A stretch of 64,000 nt of DNA from Eubacterium sp. AF22-9 (lineage in GTDB: Bacteria; Bacillota; Clostridia; Lachnospirales; Lachnospiraceae). The translations under genes and the position numbers were made by a program. Where the stretch lies: contig QRVH01000010.1 of the NCBI GenBank assembly GCA_003458705.1, positions 1 through 64,000 on the forward strand, read 5' to 3'. Positions 43,553 to 51,591 of this stretch are shown in pieces (the stretch's first letter is position 1; every line of letters starts with the position of its first letter). The notes under the pieces were generated by a model. That model made no database searches, had not been told where the DNA came from, and was given only the letters and a program-made list of their open reading frames with translations.

Positions 43553-44930
43553 TGGATATAATATTTGAAAATGCCATAAATCTTTTTCAGAGTGTGGTTG
43601 TGACGTCATTTCTGATGGCTAGTCTTGGATGTAAGGATAAGTATAATAAGAAATGCACAGGCATAATCGGAATAGTGATTACATTCATATATCTTACAGT
43701 ATCTAACCATATTGTATACTTTGAAAGTGTTGGAATATACATATATATGGTGTATTCTCTTATATTCAGCTTCGTAGTATTAGGCGGAACGATTATAGAG
43801 AAGATATTCTATAATATTATGATGATATGCTGTCTTGCTGGAAGTTCGTTATTAGGTGGCGGATTGGTATCACTTGTTGTTAAGAAAGATTTTCTTGTTA
43901 TCATTGAATATGGCACAGTTTACAGGTATGCAGGAGCTGTGCTTAATCAGTTATTATTAATATTTTTCTTTATATTCCTTATAAAGATAAAGAAATTGTT
44001 AATAGCAAAAGATAATAAATATATGTTTATAATGTCAATGATACCGGCAATCTCAGTCATAGTATGTTGTTTTATGGTATATCGTTCAGATAATAGTTAC
44101 GAGATGAATGTAATATACACATTTATTGCAATGGCAGGTATTATAATAATTAATGTTATAAGTGTATTCCTGCTTATTATGGAACAGAAGTTATATGAAC
44201 AGAAAATGCGGCAGGTATTATAATAATTAATGTTATAAGTGTATTCCTGCTTATTATGGAACAGAAGTTATATGAACAGAAAATGCGGCAGCAGGTTATG
44301 CTTGGTGCATATCAGCAGAAGGAAAAGGATATAGAATCAATACTTGATATGCAGAAGCAGAACAGTAAGCAGAGACATGATATTAAGAATGTCTTAATAC
44401 TTATCAGAGAACTTATCAATGATGAACAGTATGCCAAAGCAACAGAAATGCTTGATAAATACAGTACGGGTCAGAAGAATGTTAATCTTGCAGAGATTAT
44501 AAGTAATAGTATTGTACTTAATTATCTGTTAAACAGAAAGATTAATCAGTGTCATGATTCTGGAATTGACATGGGATGTTATGTACTGGGAGATATTACA
44601 GGTGTTGATGATATGGATCTGTATATACTTCTTGAGAATCTGTGTGATAATGCTATTGAGGCGGCAGCACAGAGCAATAATCCTACAATAAAGCTGCAGA
44701 TATCAGAGGATAATGGGAATCTGTGTATATATATAGGCAATACAACACCAGGCAATGTATTAAAGAATAATCCAGACATGAATACAACCAAGAAAGATAA
44801 GGGTATACATGGATTTGGAATTATGAATATCAGGGATATTATTGATAAATATAATGGAACTATCAACTATGAACAGCAGGGAGATAATTATCTTATGTGC
44901 AGATGCAGATTAAAAAAGATTTGTCAATAG
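43549..44930 (+). CDS. AgrC-type GHKL sensor kinase (broken by a 77-bp tandem duplication)
   Basis: The N-terminal half has six or so membrane segments (residues ~10-215), the C-terminal half a HPK10-type kinase: the His motif KQRHDIKNVLIL, the N-box LENLCDNAIEAA and GHGFGIMNIRDIIDKYNG. A 77-bp stretch (44138-44214) is repeated exactly at 44215-44291 and shifts the frame; removing one copy yields an unbroken 434-residue protein reading KMRQQVMLGAYQQ at the joint. It is likely the receptor for the AgrD-derived peptide. Confidence 0.85.
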
Positions 44931-45044
44931 TTTTTTAAGAAATAAAAATGTGCAGAATGTGCCATATATTACCGAATATGCCAACTACTTTTTTAAAAGT
45001 TAAAACAGCTATAATCAATGTATAAATTGAAAGGAATTATGTAA

Positions 45045-45669
45045 ATGATTCATTCAATTGCATTGGTTATAGCTGATTTTTTTTGTGTCTAAGGATGTGA
45101 TTACAGAAGAAGAAAAAGAAGTGTGTGCATATGGTATGGAATTAATAATATCAGGAATTATAAATGTATCACTGGTAATTATTATAGGATTGATAACATG
45201 CAATATATGGTATGCCATTGTATACAACATAATGATGGTTGTCATAAGAATGTATACGGGTGGATATCATGCGGATACGCATCTGGGATGTAATATATGT
45301 TATTGTGGAGTTTTTCTAATTTCATTTATTATACTTAGAATCCAGATGCTTGTTAAAGGAGATGTTCTGACATGGATTATAGCCGCAGCTGGATATCTGA
45401 TAATTGTACTTAATGCACCACTAGAACATCATAATAAGAGGCTTACTATTGAACAAAAGCACAAATATATGATTATAAGCACTGGGTTAGGAATATCATC
45501 TATGCTGATATCATTTATGTTAAATATTATGAGCATGGTCATAAGATATGGGGAATATACAATCTTATGTCATATAAGCCTGTATATTAATACAATGCTT
45601 CTGATAATAGGACTGTTACTGTTATTAGGAATACGAAAGGAGGGTAGATTTCATGAAACAGATTCTTAA
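45045..45669 (+). CDS. agrB: AgrB-type peptide-processing membrane protease (frameshifted)
   Basis: RMYTGGYHADTHLGC holds the catalytic pair: His and Cys seven residues apart, as His77 and Cys84 of staphylococcal AgrB. Several membrane segments follow. The N-terminus MIHSIALVIADFF is in another frame, ending in a T-run of 8 (45077-45084); removing one T joins it to VSKDVITEEEKE, giving 207 residues. AgrB cuts the AgrD precursor and closes the thiolactone/lactone ring. The 3' end overlaps agrD by 17 bases. Confidence 0.88.
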
Positions 45670-45784
45670 AGGAATGGCAGAAGCAGCTAAGAGAACAGCA
45701 AAAATGTCTGCTAATTCAGCATCTTTTTTTGGATTATATCAGCCAAAAGAACCTGATGTATTAAAAAAGAAAGAAAAGAAGTAA
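45653..45784 (+). CDS. agrD: AgrD-like autoinducing peptide precursor with Ser at the ring position
   Basis: 43 residues, below the usual length filter. An amphipathic N-terminal helix (MKQILKGMAEAAKRTAKMSA), a core (NSASFFGLY) and a charged AgrB-recognition tail (QPKEPDVLKKKEKK) follow the AgrD plan; the YQPKxP motif is typical of clostridial AgrD. The ring residue is normally Cys; here there is no Cys and Ser (in SFFGL) is the likely one, so the signal would be a lactone, as known for Staphylococcus intermedius. GGAGGG lies at 45639-45644 inside agrB. Confidence 0.8.
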   Translation: MKQILKGMAEAAKRTAKMSANSASFFGLYQPKEPDVLKKKEKK

Positions 45785-45819
45785 TCGTGTAGGTAATTAT
45801 ACAAGAGTAACTGAAAGTT

Positions 45820-45850
45820 GTTGATATTAGATATATCAACATGATATACT
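45820..45850 (+). promoter_or_regulatory. Promoter overlapped by an 8-bp dyad
   Basis: TTGATA (45821-45826), 18-base spacer, TATACT (45845-45850). GTTGATAT (45820-45827) and ATATCAAC (45833-45840) form a perfect inverted repeat, spacer 5, that covers the -35. It is placed to control the secreted-protein gene at 45867. Confidence 0.6.
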
Positions 45851-45866
45851 TTAAGGAGGTTAAAGT

Positions 45867-46280
45867 ATGAAGAAGAGTACAGTGGTAAAGACTACAATAA
45901 TTACAAGTATATTAATATTAGCTATGGTTATCAATGTTATGGGAGTTGGTACAATAGGAGCATATGCAAGTTATAGTGATTCAAGAAGTGGTCATGCATA
46001 TGCAGGAGATACTAGATTTTATTATTATTTATCGATGGATGAATTTTCTGCATTTGCTTATTTGGATGCGAATGATCAGTCAGAATTGACATTGGTAGGA
46101 TATGTTGAATTTTCTGCATTATATGATAATGAAAGATATAATTTTGCAGCTGGTGATCAGTATGGATATAGTGTAAGTGCGGGTAGGCAGACTCCGTATC
46201 TGACAAGATATTCGTATACTAGATATTATGTATGCTCTGACACGGGAAGTACATATACTAGTTTACATTTGGAACCATAA
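45867..46280 (+). CDS. Small secreted aromatic-rich protein, candidate export or bacteriocin-like product
   Basis: 137 residues. A clear signal peptide (basic MKKSTVVK, hydrophobic core, AYA cut site before SYSDS) is followed by a ~105-residue mature part rich in Tyr, Ser and Phe and probably beta-stranded, with one Cys. No family is recognised with certainty; length, signal peptide and nearby ~660-residue permeases with an ABC ATPase recall lactococcin 972-type bacteriocin loci, but the mature sequence does not clearly match. It has its own promoter and terminator, AAGGAGG before the ATG, and lies right after agrD. Confidence 0.6.
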   Translation: MKKSTVVKTTIITSILILAMVINVMGVGTIGAYASYSDSRSGHAYAGDTRFYYYLSMDEFSAFAYLDANDQSELTLVGYVEFSALYDNERYNFAAGDQYGYSVSAGRQTPYLTRYSYTRYYVCSDTGSTYTSLHLEP

Positions 46281-46300
46281 GATAATATTAGATTGTATTT

Positions 46301-46330
46301 CATGCCTGTATTTATTGCAGGCATGATTTT
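46301..46330 (+). terminator. Terminator after the secreted-protein gene
   Basis: CATGCCTG (46301-46308) pairs with CAGGCATG (46318-46325), then ATTTTT. Confidence 0.85.
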
Positions 46331-46356
46331 TAACTATTAATAGGGGGATTGTTATT

Positions 46357-47556
46357 ATGAAAAAGAAAAATAAAATAATATTTATAAGCATTTTAGCAGT
46401 AGTTTTAGTTGCAATTATTATATTGGTAGTTGTAATGGTTACAAAAAATGGTAAAAAGGATAAAAGTATTGATATTGGAAGTGCTGGGAATGAACAGGAA
46501 GAACAGAGTTACTGGCGAACTGATTCGCATGGTGTAGCAAAGGCAGAGACAGGATACTATTATCTTGAATGGAACGATGACAACTTTACAACTACATTGA
46601 AATATTTCGATGATAGTACACATAAGACAACACCAGTATGTGCAAAAGCAGAGTGTATGCATAATTCATCTGATTGTAATGCAGTATTAGGAAGTGACTA
46701 TCTTTCATCATTAGTTCACTATTATAAAGGCAGTATATATGTTGTAAGAGTAGAGAATGGATTGGCTAAGCTGGTAAGGATTGAAAAGGATGGCAGCAAC
46801 AGACAGGATGTTGCTGCATTATTTGCCAACGATACAACTACATCGGTTTCATTAGTATTCCATGATGACTGTGCATATGCATATAATCATATTGGACATA
46901 CAGGAGCAGTAGACAGCAGTGAGAATGATACAGAGACTATTGTGAAGGTTGAATTATCAACGGGAAAGACAAGTGAGGCTTTTTCTTATAAGGGAGCATA
47001 TAATGCCATATATGGTGCAAGAAGTTTTGGTACAAAGATGTTTTTCCAGATATTTAATTGTTCAATCGATAAGCAGACGGCGAAGGCAGATATCAGCTAT
47101 AAGCTGTATTGTTATGATTATGAGACAGGAGAAAGTGAAAAGGTTTCAGACGATAATATATCAGACTATTATGTAGATACAGAAAATAATGTTCTTTATT
47201 ATTATGTGATAAGTAAGGGCTTGTATTCAAGAAAGCTGAACGAAAGCAAGGCTGAATTATTGTATAAGGCGGATGATACAATTACAACGGCGACAATATC
47301 TTACGATGGAAAGTATATTTACATGTATAATGGAGGAATAGGAAGTTTAACTAATTTAAGGGAGAAGATAACTCCTGTAATATATGTTCTTGAACCTTCA
47401 GGAAATGTTGTAAATACTATTGAACTTGACAGTAAAAAAATCAGAAATATGTTTTATGGTGATGAAAAGTATCTTTTCTTTGCGTATGGAAATAAGCTTG
47501 CATACATTGATAAGAGCAGTATTTCAGGTGAATTTAAGATTGTTACGGTTGATTAG
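46357..47556 (+). CDS. Membrane-anchored beta-rich protein with C-x4-C-x-H-x5-C motif (copy 1)
   Basis: 399 residues: an N-terminal membrane helix (~6-29), a polar linker, then a beta-strand-rich domain with repeated Y/G-rich blades suggesting a propeller. Near the start of this domain lies CAKAECMHNSSDCNA, a Cys/His cluster shared with the protein at 49618 and known to me as recurrent in Lachnospiraceae propeller-like proteins of unknown role; it could bind a metal or form disulfides. It is directly followed (17 bases) by the first ABC-2 permease, so it may be a substrate- or signal-binding partner of the transporter. Confidence 0.6.
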   Translation: MKKKNKIIFISILAVVLVAIIILVVVMVTKNGKKDKSIDIGSAGNEQEEQSYWRTDSHGVAKAETGYYYLEWNDDNFTTTLKYFDDSTHKTTPVCAKAECMHNSSDCNAVLGSDYLSSLVHYYKGSIYVVRVENGLAKLVRIEKDGSNRQDVAALFANDTTTSVSLVFHDDCAYAYNHIGHTGAVDSSENDTETIVKVELSTGKTSEAFSYKGAYNAIYGARSFGTKMFFQIFNCSIDKQTAKADISYKLYCYDYETGESEKVSDDNISDYYVDTENNVLYYYVISKGLYSRKLNESKAELLYKADDTITTATISYDGKYIYMYNGGIGSLTNLREKITPVIYVLEPSGNVVNTIELDSKKIRNMFYGDEKYLFFAYGNKLAYIDKSSISGEFKIVTVD

Positions 47557-47573
47557 AGTTTAATAGAAGGTAT

Positions 47574-49565
47574 TTGATGAATGAGTTAAAAAGACTGTTA
47601 AACAGAAAAATTCTGCTGGTGTTTATGGCATTTATTATTATAAATGTTTTTCTGTATACATATCAGCAGACCAGAGGCACAGGGCTTAAAGAATTAAGAA
47701 ACAGTACGGATCAGGAGGAACAGCTTGAGTATATTAAGCATTATTCTGATGATATAAGACAGATACAGATTAATGCACAGCAGCTTATGACTTTTTCTAT
47801 ATTTGCAGATAAAGATAGTTTTACATATAACAATATTTTAAAAACGGCAAAGGATTTTGGAAGGGTGTCAGATGTTTCACTGTATCCAGTGAATTGTAAA
47901 GCTACAGAAAATTTTGTGAAATATTATTATACATTTTATTTTTCAATGCTTATGATGGTTTTCATAATATATGAACTGTCGGGGGAAAGAGATAATGAAA
48001 TGTGGGGGATTGTACATGCAGCAGGTGGCGGAAGGCAAGGTCTTGCTCTACGCAGGTTTCTGATAATAGTTGTGTCAGGAGTGGCAATAACTGCGGGATT
48101 GTATATTACAACTTTTGCTGCATCTTTGTTTCTGTATGGAGGAACAGAGTCACTTAATGCACCTGTACAATCTATTCCTGCATTTTCAAGGTTTTCACTT
48201 CCTATGAGTCAGATAGAATTTGTATTATATAACTATGTATATAGTACATTTGCAATAATAGTGCTTAGTGTTGTTTTGTGGGCAGTTTTTGTGGTGAACA
48301 GAAAGAGAAACCATGCACTGATAATAACAGGGATATTTGCAGGGCTGGAAGTGTTTATGTATTTTAAGATACCGGGACATAGTGTATATGCCATATTAAG
48401 GAAGATTAATCTGGTCCGGCTTATGAAAGTTAATGAAATTATAAGCACATATGCAAATCATGGAAGAGGAACATTTGTTATATCTGAATCTGCAATTATG
48501 CTCATTACCCTTATAGTTCTTTTATGTACAGCAGGTGTTATAGCATTTGCCGGAACAGTTCTGATGCGTCCGCAGCAGCATAAGAGTCTGCTTGCAGGCA
48601 TAGCCGGACGGATAAGTGAGGGATACCAGCATGTTCTTGGGAAAATGCCGGTTTTCATGAAAGAACTGCATAAGCTGTTAATAACAAGCCGTGGAATTAC
48701 TGTGATAGCAGTTCTTCTGGTTGTTGTTCTGTATTTTGTGAGTTATGGAAAAATGACTTTTTCTGACAATGCAATGGAGCGTGACAAAATATATCTCGAA
48801 AAAGGCGGGGCAGATTATTCACAAATAACAGAAATGATACAGGAGCGTAAAGATGATTATATTGGAGCTGTACAATTAGCAGATGAAGCTTCAGTAAAGT
48901 ATGAAAATGGTGAGATTTCAATGGAAGATTTCTCAGAGATTAATTCAGCTGTACTTGTATATTCATCAAGATATTCTGCTGTCAGGGAGTTTCAGGAAAA
49001 ATGTGATTATCTGGATATTCTTAAAGAAGATACTGGAATTGCTGGTTATATGATGTCAGAAAGAGGATATGAAGAGATTTTCGGAGACTATGGGAAGGTG
49101 CGTGAAATAGTTATTCTAATAGCGCTTCTTGTATCTGTAGTACTTATAGTTTCGGAAAATATTGGAATTGAGACAAGCACGGGTACTAAATATATAGTCG
49201 AAGCAGCAAGCGGAAAGCATATGATTAAGGTTAAAAGAATAGCTGCTTCAGCGGTACTCTGTATGGTGCTTTTTGTAATTGTGTACGGAATAGATATGTG
49301 GTGTATGTACAGATATTATGGAATGCCATATCTGGCTGCACCTTTAATGAGTCTTATGTTCATGCGGGATAGTGGCTTTTATTTAACTATAGGCACATTT
49401 ATAATAATCCGTCTGCTGATAAGACTGGTAATAATGATTGTTGTATTCGCTTTTACATATATTTTGTGCAGCCGTTTCACTGGTGTGAGAGGAAGGATTG
49501 CATCAATATGTATTATTATCGGGGCTATTGTTTTTTGCATTATTTATGGAAATATGGGGTTATAA
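47574..49565 (+). CDS. ABC-2 type permease, two-half architecture (copy 1)
   Basis: 663 residues with about twelve membrane segments in two halves (~15-35, 115-320 and 365-385, 515-660) separated by soluble loops. Each half begins with a helix and a large extracytoplasmic loop, as in ABC-2 exporters. The joint has ISEGYQHVLGKMPVFMKELHKLL, nearly the same as in the second copy at 51592. No ATPase is fused; the ABC ATPase at 54450 is the likely motor. Confidence 0.7.
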   Translation: MMNELKRLLNRKILLVFMAFIIINVFLYTYQQTRGTGLKELRNSTDQEEQLEYIKHYSDDIRQIQINAQQLMTFSIFADKDSFTYNNILKTAKDFGRVSDVSLYPVNCKATENFVKYYYTFYFSMLMMVFIIYELSGERDNEMWGIVHAAGGGRQGLALRRFLIIVVSGVAITAGLYITTFAASLFLYGGTESLNAPVQSIPAFSRFSLPMSQIEFVLYNYVYSTFAIIVLSVVLWAVFVVNRKRNHALIITGIFAGLEVFMYFKIPGHSVYAILRKINLVRLMKVNEIISTYANHGRGTFVISESAIMLITLIVLLCTAGVIAFAGTVLMRPQQHKSLLAGIAGRISEGYQHVLGKMPVFMKELHKLLITSRGITVIAVLLVVVLYFVSYGKMTFSDNAMERDKIYLEKGGADYSQITEMIQERKDDYIGAVQLADEASVKYENGEISMEDFSEINSAVLVYSSRYSAVREFQEKCDYLDILKEDTGIAGYMMSERGYEEIFGDYGKVREIVILIALLVSVVLIVSENIGIETSTGTKYIVEAASGKHMIKVKRIAASAVLCMVLFVIVYGIDMWCMYRYYGMPYLAAPLMSLMFMRDSGFYLTIGTFIIIRLLIRLVIMIVVFAFTYILCSRFTGVRGRIASICIIIGAIVFCIIYGNMGL

Positions 49566-49567
49566 CT

Positions 49568-49632
49568 AAAACTTTTGACAGATAGTTTTCGTATATATAA
49601 TCAGGGGGTGATACTATATGTCGAAGAAAAAG
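49568..49632 (+). promoter_or_regulatory. Leader with promoter, first copy of a duplicated 65-bp segment
   Basis: TTGACA (49575-49580) and TATAAT (49596-49601) with a short 15-base spacer, then AGGGGGTG and the start ATGTCGAAG. The segment matches 53677-53741 at all but two positions. Confidence 0.65.
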
Positions 49633-50808
49633 AAGCTGATAATATTATTTTCAATTGTGGCAGTACTTTTGGTTTTTGTTGCTGTGTATATTGTCACTAA
49701 CAGGATAAAAAGTGAACCGTCTGAACCGGATTACTCATCAATAAGTGGGGAATATGTACTTGATGATTCACAGAGTTACTGGAAGGGTGTTGGATTGCAT
49801 GATTTTACTGCAACAGAGGATGGATATTATTTTTTAACATCTGATATGCAGTATCTTAAGTATTTTGATTATGACACTAAGGAAGTCATTATTGCGTGTG
49901 CAAAGCCGGAATGCAATCATAAAAGTTCGTCTTGTAATGCATACATGGGTAGCCGGGCATACATAGCAGATAATATTTATTATCATGATGGCTATCTTTA
50001 TTATATGAAGTACTCTGGTGGTATGTCTGTTCTTGTAAGGATGGATACAGCTGGAAATAATAGTGAAGAGATAACAGAAATAATGCCTAGCGGGCAGGAT
50101 TCTTCTACAAAGCTTGTATTTCATGGAGACTATGCATATGCATATTATCAGTATGTTCATTACACATTGGATGAGGAATTTACAGAGGTTATAAAGAGAA
50201 TCTCTCTTAAAGATGGCAGTACAAAGGATATTTATGAAATAAGCGGAAAGAATATATCAATTGCAAATGTAAAGAGTTATGGAGATAAGCTGTATTTTGA
50301 GGTACAGGAGCAGGCGGAGAAAAGAAGTTATAATTCTAAAACAAGGGGATTGTATACATATGATTATCAGACAGGGAATATAAGTCTTGTAAGTGACGAA
50401 AATGTATCAGATTATTGTATTATCCCAGAAAAAAATATATTTGCATATTATGTTACAGGACAAGGATTGTATTTTTCGGACATAAATGAACAGACAACAC
50501 AGCTTATATTAAAGTCTGATAAGACATATGACATGTGCAGTTTATCATATGACGGAAAGTATGTGTATATGGATAACATATTATATCAGGTTTATTATTA
50601 CAGCTATGATGATAGAAATAAAAAATGTATGGTGTTAAATACATCAGGGGAACAGATTAACGAGATTTCGTGTGACAGTGTAATGACTATGTATTTTGGG
50701 GATTCAAGGTGTATGTTTGCATGGAGTGATGATAATTCCAGTGAATATATGTATATTGATAAGAAAAATATAGAAAATGCAGGCACATGGGAAATTATAG
50801 GTGAATAG
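49618..50808 (+). CDS. Membrane-anchored beta-rich protein with C-x4-C-x-H-x5-C motif (copy 2)
   Basis: 396 residues, paralogue of the protein at 46357: N-terminal helix (~6-27), linker, then the motif CAKPECNHKSSSCNA and the same blade pattern (SYDGKYVYMDN, LVSDENVSDYCI against KVSDDNISDYYV in copy 1). Overall identity is moderate, so the duplication is old. It is preceded by its own promoter and followed by a small anchored protein and the second permease. Confidence 0.6.
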   Translation: MSKKKKLIILFSIVAVLLVFVAVYIVTNRIKSEPSEPDYSSISGEYVLDDSQSYWKGVGLHDFTATEDGYYFLTSDMQYLKYFDYDTKEVIIACAKPECNHKSSSCNAYMGSRAYIADNIYYHDGYLYYMKYSGGMSVLVRMDTAGNNSEEITEIMPSGQDSSTKLVFHGDYAYAYYQYVHYTLDEEFTEVIKRISLKDGSTKDIYEISGKNISIANVKSYGDKLYFEVQEQAEKRSYNSKTRGLYTYDYQTGNISLVSDENVSDYCIIPEKNIFAYYVTGQGLYFSDINEQTTQLILKSDKTYDMCSLSYDGKYVYMDNILYQVYYYSYDDRNKKCMVLNTSGEQINEISCDSVMTMYFGDSRCMFAWSDDNSSEYMYIDKKNIENAGTWEIIGE

Positions 50809-50832
50809 CCGGATCAGAATGGGGGAAGGTTA

Positions 50833-51564
50833 ATGCATCGAAAAAAGGTATTAATCATTGTGGCAGCAGTGTTGTGCTTAGTTGCTGCTGGTGCAGTATT
50901 GTTTTTTATATTCAGGAAAGTTGATTATCCGATATTAAAAAAGACCAGAATTGGCGGTGAAAGGTATATAAGAGAAATATATCCAGAGTTGGAAATACGA
51001 TATCCGGATGTGGATGTAAACCGTGATAATGCTGAATGTATAGTTAGTGATTTTTATTCTGACAGCGTTTATGGAAATTCTGATGATAACAGTGATACTA
51101 TGCGAAGAATAAATATAATTGCATACAGCATGCCGGAACTGTTTAAAGATAAAGATATTGAAAAGTTTTCTCTCCGTGCAGCAAATGCATCAATAATAAT
51201 TATTAATGATGCAGCAAATGCATCAATAATAATTATTAATGATAAAAGAAAGACTCTTTCTAGTGAAAAAAATAAAAAAAGAAGATACACAAGTAAATGG
51301 GTAGATGTTGATCCGGATAATCAGGAAAATCTCAAATTCTATATAGTTCAGAGTATTCCGGTCAGATTATATGGGGAGAACCTGTATCAGAGTAAAGAAG
51401 TGAATGGAGAGAAAAATGATGCAGTAGAAAAAATTAACAAATGTGTTATTGAAGCTAAACTCACATATAAAGACGGGCGGGAGGAACAGCAATATCTGGT
51501 GTTCAGTACAGCGTCCAGGGGTGATGTATCACCATTCAGCATATACAGAGCGGACAGCAAGTGA
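50833..51564 (+). CDS. Small membrane-anchored protein, transporter-locus type (33-bp tandem duplication)
   Basis: 243 residues as read: an N-terminal helix (VLIIVAAVLCLVAAGAVLFFIF) and an extracytoplasmic domain. Its C-terminus (CVIEAKLTYKDGREEQQYL) resembles that of the lipoprotein at 53727 (ALIEADVIYNDGTEKVEYY), so the two are paralogues. AANASIIIIND occurs twice in a row, from an exact 33-bp repeat (51178-51210 and 51211-51243), probably an assembly error. Function unknown; a transporter accessory role is inferred. Confidence 0.55.
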   Translation: MHRKKVLIIVAAVLCLVAAGAVLFFIFRKVDYPILKKTRIGGERYIREIYPELEIRYPDVDVNRDNAECIVSDFYSDSVYGNSDDNSDTMRRINIIAYSMPELFKDKDIEKFSLRAANASIIIINDAANASIIIINDKRKTLSSEKNKKRRYTSKWVDVDPDNQENLKFYIVQSIPVRLYGENLYQSKEVNGEKNDAVEKINKCVIEAKLTYKDGREEQQYLVFSTASRGDVSPFSIYRADSK

Positions 51565-51591
51565 CATATATAACTTATGGGGGATAAAGTT

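Noticed and set aside
43424..43609. Minus-strand small frame and similar frames opposite real genes
   Set aside because: Shadow frames of known genes without ribosome sites; low-complexity or unlikely composition.
42868..45084. agr genes as true pseudogenes
   Set aside because: Every break is a single-base slip or an exact short duplication, and all motifs downstream are intact; decay would also leave substitutions and stops.
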